NCBI RefSeq assembly: GCF_000300535.1
Contig: NZ_AMSH01000007.1
Location: 1 to 64,000, forward strand
Direction: 5' to 3'
DNA from: Bacillus xiamenensis
GTDB taxonomy: Bacteria; Bacillota; Bacilli; Bacillales; Bacillaceae
DNA length: 64,000 bases
Shown: in pieces, positions 8,359-15,998 of the stretch
How the letters are laid out: each line of letters opens with the position of its first letter
Position numbering within the stretch: position 1 is the stretch's first letter
The notes under the pieces: generated by a model
Told to the model about the DNA's origin: nothing
Database searches by the model: none
Seen by the model: only the letters and a program-made list of their open reading frames with translations
Made by a program: the position numbers and the translations under genes

Positions 8359-8441
8359 TGAAAACCGTATGCTCAGGTAATCCATTTTGCCGCGGTATAT
8401 GATAATCTGTAAATGGTTTGAGATCAAAGGAGTGTATGTTA

Positions 8442-8792
8442 TTGTCATCACGAATGGAAAATAAAGTGTTCAATTGCGAAAAAGAGCTGACGCTGAATAT
8501 TATCGGCGGTAAGTGGAAAATGCTGATTTTATGGCACCTTGGCAGAGAAGGGACAAAACGGTTTGGTGAGTTAAAGTCGTTAATGCCTGGGATTACGCAA
8601 AGAATGCTTGTCAATCAGCTAAGAGAATTAGAGGAAGATCACATTGTGCACCGGGAGGTTTATCCCGTCGTTCCGCCAAAGGTTGAGTATTCTCTCACAG
8701 AACTGGGAGAAAGCTTAATGCCGATTTTAGAGGCGATGTATGATTGGGGCAAACAATATCTCGACAGCAATTTCTTAAAAGATGATAAATAG
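8442..8792 (+). CDS. hxlR: HxlR, activator of hxlAB
   Basis: A short winged-helix regulator of the HxlR/DUF24 (MarR-like) family. Family hallmarks are visible: [48 protein letters not shown], and [17 protein letters not shown] for the wing. In B. subtilis HxlR activates hxlAB in response to formaldehyde. The conserved Cys near the start (F-N-C-E) is the residue usually linked to thiol sensing in this family. The start is ambiguous: ATG 8436 lies only three bases behind AAGGAG (8427-8432), so TTG 8442 is preferred. It ends in its own terminator and is followed directly by hxlAB. Confidence 0.88.
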   Translation: MSSRMENKVFNCEKELTLNIIGGKWKMLILWHLGREGTKRFGELKSLMPGITQRMLVNQLRELEEDHIVHREVYPVVPPKVEYSLTELGESLMPILEAMYDWGKQYLDSNFLKDDK

Positions 8793-8805
8793 AAATACCT
8801 ACATG

Positions 8806-8835
8806 AGATACTGGTCGAAAGACAGTATCTTTTTT
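8806..8835 (+). terminator. Terminator of hxlR
   Basis: Arms AGATACTG (8806-8813) and CAGTATCT (8823-8830) pair perfectly and run into five or more T residues. Confidence 0.85.
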
Positions 8836-8852
8836 GTGACCATATGCGAAAA

Positions 8853-8910
8853 AGTATAGTATGTAAAAAAAAAGTGCGTACTAGGATTGCGCCATTCCTG
8901 TTGTTATACT
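8853..8910 (+). promoter_or_regulatory. Probable activator-dependent promoter of hxlAB
   Basis: A good -10 box TATACT (8905-8910) has no recognisable -35 box 17 bases upstream, as expected for an activated promoter. Just upstream are AGTATAGTATGT (8853-8864) and GTGCGTACTAG (8874-8884), a loose inverted pair (AGTA...TACT) that could be the HxlR site. The role is inferred from gene order and knowledge of B. subtilis. Confidence 0.45.
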
Positions 8911-8989
8911 CGTTTCATGCAAGAAAGATTCAAGATGCATCATCCGCGGAGCTCTTGAAGATGAAATAAATGCACAGGAGTGAAAGTTG

Positions 8990-9622
8990 ATGAAATTACA
9001 ATTAGCATTAGATTTAGTGAATATACCAGAAGCAATTGAGCTGATCAAAGAAGTAGAAGAATTTATTGATGTGGTCGAGATTGGGACCCCCGTTGTGATC
9101 AACGAAGGGCTGCGTGCTGTGAAAGAAGTCAAACAGGCGTTTCCGAATTTATGTGTGCTGGCCGATCTGAAAATTATGGATGCTGCCGGTTATGAAGTGC
9201 AGCAGGCATCCGAAGCTGGAGCGGATATTGTGACCATTCTTGCGGCGGCAGAAGATATGTCCATTCAAGGAGCGGTGAAGGAAGCAAAAGCAAGAGGGAA
9301 AGAAATTTTAGTCGATATGATTGGTATTAAAGATATCGCTGGTCGTGCGAAAGAGCTGGATGAGCTTGGAGTCGATTATATTTGTGTGCACACAGGCTAT
9401 GACCTGCAAGCAGTTGGTCAAAACTCATTTGCTGACCTTATGACCATTAAACAAGTGGTCAAACAGGCGAAAACAGCGATTGCAGGCGGTATTAAGCTTG
9501 ATACGTTACCTGAAGTTGTGAAATTAAACCCAGATTTAATTATTGTCGGCGGCGGTATTGCGAGCCAAGACAATAAAGCAGAAGTGGCGGCGCAAATGAA
9601 GCAGTTGATCACACAATCATGA
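8990..9622 (+). CDS. hxlA: 3-hexulose-6-phosphate synthase
   Basis: Joins formaldehyde to ribulose 5-phosphate, giving D-arabino-3-hexulose 6-phosphate, the first step of the ribulose monophosphate route used here for formaldehyde detoxification. The 210-residue protein has the orotidine-decarboxylase-like fold with LALDLVNI at the start, the catalytic D-x-K-x-x-D element in LADLKIMDAAGYE, and the phosphate-binding AGGIKLDTLPEV and IIVGGGIASQ near the end. ATG at 8990 follows AGGAG (8976-8980); a TTG at 8987 is also possible. Its stop overlaps the start of hxlB, so the two are translationally coupled. Confidence 0.95.
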   Translation: MKLQLALDLVNIPEAIELIKEVEEFIDVVEIGTPVVINEGLRAVKEVKQAFPNLCVLADLKIMDAAGYEVQQASEAGADIVTILAAAEDMSIQGAVKEAKARGKEILVDMIGIKDIAGRAKELDELGVDYICVHTGYDLQAVGQNSFADLMTIKQVVKQAKTAIAGGIKLDTLPEVVKLNPDLIIVGGGIASQDNKAEVAAQMKQLITQS

Positions 9623-10176
9623 AAACAAGCGACTATGTGAAAGCCATTTTAAGTGAGCTATCTGAGCACTCCTTAGCTACTCAAGATGAACAAACAGAAA
9701 AGCTTGTCTCAAGTATTTTAAACGCAAGGAAGGTCTTTGTGGCTGGTGCAGGCAGATCTGGTTTGATGGGAAAAGCGTTTGCCATGAGGCTCACGCATAT
9801 CGGCATCAAGGCTTATGTGATCGGCGAAACGAATACGCCTGCTTTTACAAAAGAGGATCTATTCATTGTCGGAAGCGGTTCTGGTCGCACAGAGACCTTG
9901 CTTGTGCTCGTGAAAAAGGCAAAGGCGATTGGTGGAAGAGTGGCAACGTTTACTCTTTCAGCTGATTCACCTATAGCTGATCTATCGGATGAAGTCATCT
10001 TACTGTCAGGTGCGCCAAAGGATCAACATGAGGGAAAGCATCATACGATTCAGCCGATGGGCTCATTATTTGAGCAATCTTTGCTCCTTATGTATGATGC
10101 GGTCGTCTTGAGATTGATGGAGATGAAAGAGCTCGACACACATAACATGTACGGTCACCATGCGAACTTAGAATAG
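9619..10176 (+). CDS. hxlB: 6-phospho-3-hexuloisomerase
   Basis: Isomerises hexulose 6-phosphate to fructose 6-phosphate, completing fixation of formaldehyde into central metabolism. It is a 185-residue SIS-domain protein: FVAGAGRSGLMGKAFAMRLTHIG and GSGSGRTETLL are the sugar-phosphate-binding loops. The ATG overlaps the hxlA stop (ATGA). A strong terminator follows. Length and motifs are standard. Confidence 0.95.
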   Translation: MKTSDYVKAILSELSEHSLATQDEQTEKLVSSILNARKVFVAGAGRSGLMGKAFAMRLTHIGIKAYVIGETNTPAFTKEDLFIVGSGSGRTETLLVLVKKAKAIGGRVATFTLSADSPIADLSDEVILLSGAPKDQHEGKHHTIQPMGSLFEQSLLLMYDAVVLRLMEMKELDTHNMYGHHANLE

Positions 10177-10185
10177 CCATGGTTA

Positions 10186-10217
10186 AAACCTTTCCTTTTT
10201 TAGGGAAAGGTTTTTTT
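10186..10217 (+). terminator. Terminator of hxlAB
   Basis: AAACCTTTCC (10186-10195) pairs with GGAAAGGTTT (10204-10213), followed by T residues. Confidence 0.9.
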
Positions 10218-10247
10218 AATAAAATGGAACTCAAAAAGGAGGATCAC

Positions 10248-10286
10248 TTGACATAAAGGATTGGATGTAACTATAATAGTTACATC
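10248..10286 (+). promoter_or_regulatory. SigA promoter with a 23-bp palindromic operator over the -10 box
   Basis: TTGACA (10248-10253) and TATAAT (10272-10277) are both perfect and 18 bases apart. The -10 box lies in the middle of a perfect palindrome: arms GATGTAACTAT (10264-10274) and ATAGTTACATC (10276-10286) around one central A. Such placement is typical of an operator bound by a dimeric winged-helix repressor (MarR, HxlR or PadR type). No regulator gene is adjacent on the downstream side; the identity of the binder is unknown. Confidence 0.8.
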
Positions 10287-10325
10287 TTTAAAGGAAAAAA
10301 CGTAAGCCTCGGAAGGAAGATGAAG

Positions 10326-11051
10326 ATGAAAGTACAAATCTGGTCAGATATCGCCTGTCCTTTTTGTTATATAGGAAAAAAACAGCTAGAAACAGCGCTT
10401 GATCAATTCCCTCATAAGGAACAGGTAGAAGTAGAGTTTAAAAGCTTTGAGCTTGATCCGCATGCACCTGTTGAAGTAGATTATGATGTGCATGATATGC
10501 TCGTCAAAAAATATGGCATGAGCCGCAGCAGAGCCATCGCAATGAATGAACAAGTAAAGCAGGCTGGCAAGGAGAAAGGAATCGATTTTCAATTCGATCC
10601 ACTTATTTTAACAAACACCTTTGATGCCCACCAGCTCGCACAATATGCTGGAAAAATGGGAAAAGGCGATCTTGTCATGGGAGAGCTGTTTCAAGCGTAT
10701 TTTACAGATGGCAAGCATGTTGGTGATCGTCAAACCCTTTTAGAAATTGCTGAAAAAGCAGGTCTTGATCAGAACGAAGTACAGAAGGTTCTAGACGGAG
10801 AAGAATTTGCAGATGAAGTGCGAAAAGATGAAAGAGAAGCTAGACAGCTCGGAATTTCTGCCGTGCCTTTTTTCTTGATCAATGACAAATATTCGGTTGC
10901 TGGTGCACAGCCAGCAGATACGTTCCTTCGTGCGCTTGAAACGGCTTGGACAGAAGAAGCAGTGCAAACGAAGAAAGCTGCTGATGCTTCATTTGAAGCA
11001 GCATGTGCAGATGGCGTATGTGCAGTGCCATCAAATAAAGAAGAAGCATAA
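10326..11051 (+). CDS. DsbA-family oxidoreductase (FrnE-like)
   Basis: A cytosolic thioredoxin-fold protein with inserted helical domain. The active site C11-P-F-C14 lies in SDIACPFCYIGKK; the cis-proline region is ISAVPFFLIN near residue 180. There is no signal peptide, which separates it from exported DsbA. The C-terminal tail CADGVCAVPS carries two extra cysteines that could form a second redox pair. ATG 10326 is preferred because GGAAGG (10311-10316) is nine bases upstream; ATG 10320 is too close. Related B. subtilis proteins (YwbO) are uncharacterised; polyketide-type FrnE proteins act in disulfide or isomerase chemistry. Expression is probably controlled by the palindromic promoter. Confidence 0.85.
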   Translation: MKVQIWSDIACPFCYIGKKQLETALDQFPHKEQVEVEFKSFELDPHAPVEVDYDVHDMLVKKYGMSRSRAIAMNEQVKQAGKEKGIDFQFDPLILTNTFDAHQLAQYAGKMGKGDLVMGELFQAYFTDGKHVGDRQTLLEIAEKAGLDQNEVQKVLDGEEFADEVRKDEREARQLGISAVPFFLINDKYSVAGAQPADTFLRALETAWTEEAVQTKKAADASFEAACADGVCAVPSNKEEA

Positions 11052-11060
11052 TAGATATTC

Positions 11061-11092
11061 TCCCTATCTTGATAAAAGATGGGGATTTTTTT
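11061..11092 (+). terminator. Terminator of the dsbA-like gene
   Basis: CCCTATCTT pairs with AAGATGGGG around a short loop, followed by a run of T residues. Confidence 0.75.
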
Positions 11093-11107
11093 ATTCATGA
11101 ATCATGA

Positions 11108-11209
11108 AGACACCTTTATGACAATATCTTAGACCCTAAAGAACAAGGCAAAGAGGTTCCCCCGTCATATGATTTGATGAGCATGCTAAAAAGATCAACA
11201 GCAAAATGA
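11108..11209 (+). pseudogene. C-terminal coding remnant of unknown gene
   Basis: An open stretch of 33 codons with no start reads ...ILDPKEQGKEVPPSYDLMSM and ends at TGA 11207-11209, just at a terminator hairpin. It reads like the tail of a real protein whose rest is deleted (a stop codon precedes it directly). I do not recognise the parent. It faces the decayed sugar repressor next door, so both may come from one lost sugar locus. Confidence 0.35.
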
Positions 11210-11237
11210 GCCACCTGTAAAGAGGGCTCATTTTTTT
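11205..11237 (+). terminator. Terminator between two gene remnants
   Basis: TGAGCC (11207-11212) pairs with GGCTCA (11225-11230), followed by seven T residues. It also contains the stop codon of the reverse-strand remnant. Confidence 0.7.
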
Positions 11238-11607
11238 CGTGCATTCAGTTGTTTAATCGTTTCACCTGGAATCAGTTCGGGCTCGTAAAACGTTTGATCA
11301 GGCAGGTTCTTTTTTCCTTGAATGTTCTTAATCATCCAGTCTGTTGCATCTGGTCCCATTTGCTCCTGAGGATGTGTCAGTGTTGTCAGCTTCACAGGGG
11401 CATTTTTTTGGACAATATACGAGTTATCCTGTCCAATAATCGACAGATCATCTTGAATGGATAGCCCAGCCCCATTTCACTGCATACATTTGCCACTTCT
11501 AACCCCACCTCATCGTTATAGCAAACGAGGGCGGTCAGCTCATGCTGGTGTGCACGTGAAAATGTTTGAATATGATCCCCTAAATGCTGTTTTGATCCCT
11601 GTCTCAA
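11228..11607 (-). pseudogene. Decayed LacI-type effector domain (AraR-like repressor)
   Basis: Reading leftwards, the fragment gives HELTALVCYNDEVGLEVANVCSEMGL, then after a frameshift near 11455-11465 continues IQDDLSIIGQDNSY, PVKLTTLTHPQEQMG, and FYEPELIPGETIKQL before TGA. ALVCYND, DLSIIG-D, LTTLTHP--MG and EPELI are the conserved end of LacI/GalR-type sugar-binding domains; the wording is closest to AraR as I remember it. The DNA-binding N-terminus is missing and the reading frame is broken, so the gene is dead. Confidence 0.7.
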
Positions 11608-11647
11608 AAACGGGGGTCAGTCCCGTCCCGTGGATAGATGGTTTTTT

Positions 11648-11863
11648 TTACTCAAGCGTCTGTTTCAGCTCATGTGGCAGTAAATCAATCAATTGATCAT
11701 ATGAAGACAAATCCAGTACTTCAAGAAGTGCATAATATTTTGCATAAATTTCACTGAGCTGATCAGGATGTTTCGTTTCATAACGATTCAAATGCAATTG
11801 AGTGAGTTCAAGTGCAATGTCCAATTTGTTTCGTTCCATGGTTTGTGATGTTGTGTTAAACAT
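11648..11863 (-). CDS. Small hypothetical protein, 71 aa
   Basis: ATG at 11863-11861 (reverse) follows AAGAGGTG (11877-11870) at six bases, so the longer upstream reading is not used. The product MFNTTSQTMERNKLDIALEL... is an acidic helical protein, with ELTQLHLNRYETKHPDQLSEIYAKYYALLEVL as two predicted helices. No family recognised and no membrane segment. It lies 36 bases downstream of the gene at 11899-12216 on the same strand, so the two are probably co-transcribed. Confidence 0.65.
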   Translation of the reverse strand: MFNTTSQTMERNKLDIALELTQLHLNRYETKHPDQLSEIYAKYYALLEVLDLSSYDQLIDLLPHELKQTLE

Positions 11864-11898
11864 ATCGTTCACCTCTTTTTTCAAGGTCATTGGAAAGA

Positions 11899-12216
11899 TT
11901 ATGGTGCAGTTCCGCAGCTGACCTTATATTCTTTTTCTTGTATCTTTTTTGAATAGCAGACGTAAGGTGTCATCCCCGTTTCGCTTTTCCAAGCCTGCCA
12001 ATACACATCATAAAGCTGGCCATATTGAGGGTCTACATCATCTTTTTTTTGCAAAATAGCAAAATAGCTTTGGTAAGGGTAGCCTTCTTGATAAATGGCA
12101 TGCCGAATGGCTCCTCTTTCAGTCGCATTTGTAAAAACCATAGGCGACAGCAGTGGGAGGGTGATGATCACAACGAGCAGGATGAACAATGAAAAGAGCT
12201 TATGTTTTGTTTTCAT
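11899..12216 (-). CDS. Small secreted or membrane-anchored hypothetical protein
   Basis: ATG at 12216 (reverse) is preceded by AAAGGA. The 105-residue product has a positively charged start (MKTKHK) and a hydrophobic segment of about 20 residues (FSLFILLVVIITLPLLSPMV), then a polar outer part with two cysteines (PYVCYSKK, KVSCGTAP) that could form a disulfide. This suggests an exported or membrane-tethered protein. No family recognised. Confidence 0.65.
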   Translation of the reverse strand: MKTKHKLFSLFILLVVIITLPLLSPMVFTNATERGAIRHAIYQEGYPYQSYFAILQKKDDVDPQYGQLYDVYWQAWKSETGMTPYVCYSKKIQEKEYKVSCGTAP

Positions 12217-12337
12217 CAATGAATGTCCTTTCTTTCACAAAAGATCATTTGTATAATATGTTAAAATTGTCCTTTTGTAAAGAAAGAGAAAAATAGATTG
12301 CAAGCGAATTTTATCCAAAATAGACAAGCATCTAATC

Positions 12338-12363
12338 ACAAATCGCGTCTCTTACATACGATA
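12338..12363 (+). promoter_or_regulatory. Possible SigK-type sporulation promoter
   Basis: CATACGATA (12355-12363) fits the mother-cell SigK -10 pattern CATANNNTA, and an AC dinucleotide lies 15 bases upstream at 12338-12339. It sits about 40 bases before the start of a coat-protein gene, where a late mother-cell promoter would be expected. Motif match only. Confidence 0.4.
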
Positions 12364-12399
12364 GAGTGTAAGTGAAAGACAACTTGAAGGGGTGTTGAG

Positions 12400-12693
12400 A
12401 TGAGCCGGAATCGATTAGACAATTTTTTCTTTGGGCCTCGCAGGGGGAATCTTGGAGAAGTTGAAACGGTTGTATCCCCTACACGTCAAATTGTCAACAC
12501 GACAACAAACGAACAAACGATCAGAAAGATTCATCCAACTCATATCACAAACGTGAATAAAAACATCAAAAGAATTGAAAACTACTATCCTGTGACGCAA
12601 TCTACTCGAAACGAGTATATTGTAGAAGAGTACGATTGTGGCAGTGATATCAAGAACCCTTGCTGCCGCCGGGTGAAACGCTGTAAGTGGTAG
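12400..12693 (+). CDS. CotD-family spore coat protein
   Basis: ATG at 12400 after GAAGGGGTG. The 97-residue protein has the CotD-like core: ETVVSPTRQIVNTTTNE, then IRKIHPTHITNVN, then KRIENYYPVTQST, which correspond to the V-PT, HP-HTTNVN and H-YFPHT elements of B. subtilis CotD. It lacks the many histidines of CotD and ends in a basic, cysteine-containing tail (CGSDIKNPCCRRVKRCKW) suited to cross-linking. A coat role in the mother cell is the expected function; it stands alone between terminators. Confidence 0.75.
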   Translation: MSRNRLDNFFFGPRRGNLGEVETVVSPTRQIVNTTTNEQTIRKIHPTHITNVNKNIKRIENYYPVTQSTRNEYIVEEYDCGSDIKNPCCRRVKRCKW

Positions 12694-12714
12694 TGTGATC
12701 GTGAGGAAAAAGAG

Positions 12715-12739
12715 AGGCATCCTGTGTGGGATGCCTTTT
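12715..12739 (+). terminator. Terminator of the coat-protein gene
   Basis: AGGCATCC (12715-12722) pairs with GGATGCCT (12729-12736), followed by T residues. Confidence 0.9.
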
Positions 12740-13195
12740 GTGTGTTTAATGTTTCTTTTCATTTAATTATCCGTGATCAAGCTGAAAAAAACGATTTCCG
12801 AGTTATGAATAGCTGATGGAAGGAATCCGTGCAAAGCGGCCAACATTCTTTAATCTCCTTTCAAGATAAAATTGGAAACTACAAGATGCCTTTTGCTACA
12901 CCACAATCAATGTGGACATTTTAAGCCTTGCATTAAAATCAGCTGGTGGAGACGGTTACACTCATACAAGAAAACCTGCAAAAATGAAAGAATCGAGCAC
13001 ATGTGGCAGCGAATGGGCGCAGACAGGGTATAGGGAAGTCGCTAATGACAAAAGTTCTTTCGTTTGCGAAGGAAAGAAAAGACTAAACACACGTTATCCA
13101 GACATGACGGCATCACGAGAGGAGAGGTGACGGTGCTGGAGCTTGAGGAGTGGAAGGAAGAAGAGCCAAGAAAAACAAACATAATAATTGATGAA
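12740..13195 (+). other. Gene-free stretch before the CRISPR-Cas locus
   Basis: About 450 bases with no gene that I can support. Short open frames with no ribosome site exist (for example 12912-13130), and stretches such as AACCTGCAAAAATGAAAGAA and GGCAGCGAATGGGCGCAGAC look coding-like but switch frames, which suggests decayed coding sequence of unknown origin. No repeat or promoter stands out. Confidence 0.4.
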
Positions 13196-13250
13196 AAAAT
13201 GGTGCGAACACTAGATGAACATAAATATCTAGAAGATTCGCACCATTTTT
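13196..13250 (+). terminator. Long hairpin upstream of the cas operon
   Basis: AAAATGGTGCGAA (13196-13208) pairs perfectly with TTCGCACCATTTT (13237-13249); inside it CTAGA and TCTAG can extend the stem. The T run at the right and the A run at the left make it a terminator on both strands. The inner arm GGTGCGAA recurs in the hairpin after cas2 (21438-21484). Confidence 0.65.
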
Positions 13251-13321
13251 AAAAATAATACCCATAAGTTTATATTTTGCTCGCTATCCCGTTAGAAATC
13301 GAAAATTCCAAAGAAATAACA

Positions 13322-13349
13322 TTTAAAATAATGTATAAAATGGTATAAT
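13322..13349 (+). promoter_or_regulatory. Predicted promoter of the cas operon
   Basis: TATAAT at 13344-13349 is a perfect -10 box. The -35 candidate TTTAAA (13322-13327) is weak, 16 bases upstream. The expected start point is about 13356, exactly where the orphan repeat begins. The cas operon has no other obvious promoter in this intergenic region. Confidence 0.55.
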
Positions 13350-13355
13350 TTACTT

Positions 13356-13380
13356 TCTACATGAGTGCGTGGATTGAAAT
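13356..13380 (+). repeat. Orphan partial CRISPR repeat at the cas operon leader
   Basis: These 25 bases are identical to positions 8-32 of the 32-nt array repeat, ending TGCGTGGATTGAAAT, in the same orientation as the array, yet 8 kb away and with no second repeat nearby. The first seven repeat bases (GTCGCAC) are replaced by unrelated sequence, so the repeat hairpin cannot form, while the crRNA 5' handle part (TGGATTGAAAT) is intact. It lies between the predicted cas promoter and cas3. Confidence 0.9.
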
Positions 13381-13497
13381 GATGACATGAGAGATAGAGT
13401 GTCTATTAGTTTAGTCCCATTTTAAAGGTCAACAGGAGTTGTGAACTTTTACATATAGACAAAAGTAGAAGCCTAAAAATCAATCAAGGAGCTTAAT

Positions 13498-15921
13498 ATG
13501 AACTATATCGCACATGTGAGAAAACAAGACGGTGCTATTCAAACCGTTTCCGATCATTTATTAGAAGTGAAGGCATTATGTGAAATGTTTGGAGATAAGC
13601 TTGGCATTCGCCATATAGCTGGATTGGCAGGAGTTCTTCATGATTTGGGTAAATATTCTAAAGAGTTCCAGCATTATATTCGAGAAGCAATTGCTTCTCC
13701 TGATCAACCTCCGCAGAGAGGAAGTGTTGATCATTCAACGGCAGGGGGACGGATGCTGTATCAGATGTTTCATGGTCCTCCAAACGACCGGTATTATTCT
13801 CTTTTAGTAGAAATTGTTGCTAATGCAGTTATTTCTCATCATTCGGATTTGCAAGATTTTTTAAATCAAAAAGCAGACTCACCTTTTTTGACAAGAGTCA
13901 GAGATAAAGAAACACCAGAATTAAAAGAGTTACCTTTTATTCAAAAACGATTTTTTGAAGAGGTGATGAATGAAACTACATTTCGTTCATATGTTCAACA
14001 GGCGGTACATGAACTAAAAGAATATATTGGTTCTCCACCAAAGTCTGTATATGACCAATCCTTTTATTTAACTAAATTTGTTTTTAGTGCATTGATTGAT
14101 GCGGATCGTACCAACTCTCGCCTTTTTGAAGAGAAACAGCAAACGGTTGAATCTGTTCAAGTAGACCAATTATTTAAAACGTTTCATCAACGATTGTTAT
14201 CCCATTTGGATACGTTTCATTTAACAAGTCATCCCATCAATCAATTGAGAAACGATATGTCCATACAGTGCGCTCAACATGCAAAATACCCTTCAGACAT
14301 TTATACACTGTCTATTCCTACTGGTGGTGGGAAGACGCTGGCTAGTCTTCGGTATGGACTGGAACATGCGCTTTACAATGATAAAAAGAAGATTATTTAT
14401 GTTGTGCCATACACAACAATTATCGAACAAAATGCAGATGAGTTAAGAAAGGTGTTACAGGACGATCGCCACATTTTAGAACATCATTCTAATGTCATTG
14501 AGAGCGCAGATCATGTAGCAGAAGATCAAGAAGAGTTGGATGAATCTGCTTTTAATCGAAGCTACCAGTTGAAATTAGCGAGAGATAACTGGGATTCGCC
14601 AATTATTTTAACGACAATGGTACAGTTTTTAAATATCTTTTATGCAAAAGGTAACCGCAATACGAGAAGACTACATCAAATCGCTGAATCGATCGTGATA
14701 TTTGATGAAGTACAAAAGGTACCGACCTCTTGTGTGTCTATATTTAATGAAACTGTAAATTTTCTCAAAGAAAAAGCAAGATGTAGTGTGGTTCTTTGTA
14801 CAGCTACGCAGCCAGCATTGCACGTTGTGAGAAAAAAACTAGCATTGAACCAAGATGCTGAAATGATTCAGTCTATCGATGAGATAATCGAAGCCTTTCG
14901 CCGGGTGGAAATGATCGATTGTGCGACTCAAGAATCATTTCATCTTGATCAATTGCAAATGTTTGTTCAAAAACAATTCCAACGTGTAAACAGTGTGTTG
15001 GTTATTTTAAACACAAAATCAGTTGTCAAAAGCTTGTTTGAATGTTTACACCAACTGAACTTACCTGTCTATCATTTAAGTACATCGATGTGTGCTGCAC
15101 ATCGCCAAGATATTTTAAAAAAAGTCAATACTCACTTAAGAAACCAAGAACCAGTCATCTGCATCAGTACTCAGTTAATTGAAGCTGGTGTGGATATAAG
15201 CTTTCAATGCGTTATACGATCTTTAGCAGGTCTTGATTCCATTGCACAAGCAGCGGGGCGCTGTAATCGCCATGGAGAAAAGGAAAAAGGGCTTGTCTAT
15301 ATCATTGATTATCAAGAAGAAAAGCTGACGCATCTGTGTGAAATAAAGGAAGGTGGTCAAATTGTTAAGCGCATGTTAGAAGATGTAAAAAGGGATCCCT
15401 CTGCTTATGGCGGGCACCTGCTTTCTAGGGAGGCCATGAACTACTATTTTCAACATTTTTATTTGAAGTTTGAGACGAGGTTAGACTACCCAATGAAAGC
15501 TCTTGAGAAAAGCATGCTTGAATTAATCACTGGAAAAAATGGTTACCATGCTGCCTATACATTTAAACACGATCAAAAGCTGCCTCTTTGTCTATATGGC
15601 AGTTATAAAACTGCAAGTGATCATTTTAAAGTAATTGATCAATCAACGACAAGTGTCATTGTTCCATATCAGGAAAAAGGAAAAGCTATCATCGCTGAAC
15701 TTAACGGTGCACATCAGGTCAACATCACTCAGTTACTAAAAGATGCCCAGCGATACTCAATTAATATCTTATCTTATCAAAAGGAAGAATTGATCAGACA
15801 GGGAGCTCTTCAAAGCTATTGGGACGGTCAAATTTTTTGTTTAACAGAAGGTGCATATGATCAGACGAATTTCGGTTTGAATTTAGAGAATGATAGTTCT
15901 ATGGAAATAGCTATATTTTAA
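13498..15921 (+). CDS. cas3: CRISPR-associated nuclease-helicase Cas3 (type I-C)
   Basis: Recruited by Cascade to nick and unwind target DNA. The N-terminal HD nuclease domain shows the metal ligands H20 and H48-D49 followed by K52 in VLHDLGKYS. The superfamily-2 helicase follows: Walker A PTGGGKT at about 274-280, the DEAD-like box DEVQ at 403-406, TATQP as motif III, and QAAGRCNRHGE around 584-593 as motif VI. With 807 residues the HD and helicase parts are fused, as is usual for type I-C. ATG at 13498 has AAGGAG six bases upstream. First gene of the seven-gene cas operon. Confidence 0.97.
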   Translation: MNYIAHVRKQDGAIQTVSDHLLEVKALCEMFGDKLGIRHIAGLAGVLHDLGKYSKEFQHYIREAIASPDQPPQRGSVDHSTAGGRMLYQMFHGPPNDRYYSLLVEIVANAVISHHSDLQDFLNQKADSPFLTRVRDKETPELKELPFIQKRFFEEVMNETTFRSYVQQAVHELKEYIGSPPKSVYDQSFYLTKFVFSALIDADRTNSRLFEEKQQTVESVQVDQLFKTFHQRLLSHLDTFHLTSHPINQLRNDMSIQCAQHAKYPSDIYTLSIPTGGGKTLASLRYGLEHALYNDKKKIIYVVPYTTIIEQNADELRKVLQDDRHILEHHSNVIESADHVAEDQEELDESAFNRSYQLKLARDNWDSPIILTTMVQFLNIFYAKGNRNTRRLHQIAESIVIFDEVQKVPTSCVSIFNETVNFLKEKARCSVVLCTATQPALHVVRKKLALNQDAEMIQSIDEIIEAFRRVEMIDCATQESFHLDQLQMFVQKQFQRVNSVLVILNTKSVVKSLFECLHQLNLPVYHLSTSMCAAHRQDILKKVNTHLRNQEPVICISTQLIEAGVDISFQCVIRSLAGLDSIAQAAGRCNRHGEKEKGLVYIIDYQEEKLTHLCEIKEGGQIVKRMLEDVKRDPSAYGGHLLSREAMNYYFQHFYLKFETRLDYPMKALEKSMLELITGKNGYHAAYTFKHDQKLPLCLYGSYKTASDHFKVIDQSTTSVIVPYQEKGKAIIAELNGAHQVNITQLLKDAQRYSINILSYQKEELIRQGALQSYWDGQIFCLTEGAYDQTNFGLNLENDSSMEIAIF

Positions 15922-15998
15922 AAGTTAAAAATTTACATTAATGTGATGGTATGTTATGTTATTTTCATATAAAGGAAGCTGGGATAGGAGGTGTTGGG

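Noticed and set aside
11249-11696. Plus-strand frames in the remnant region
   Set aside because: They are antisense to the frameshifted LacI-type remnant and have no ribosome sites.
12912-13252. Two overlapping plus-strand open frames before the cas locus
   Set aside because: No ribosome site, no recognisable protein, and the second includes the arm of a hairpin.
13381-13490. A second pseudo-repeat that would complete a crRNA-like unit downstream of the orphan repeat
   Set aside because: Only ACATGAG (in GACATGAGAG) is shared with the repeat; seven bases can occur by chance.
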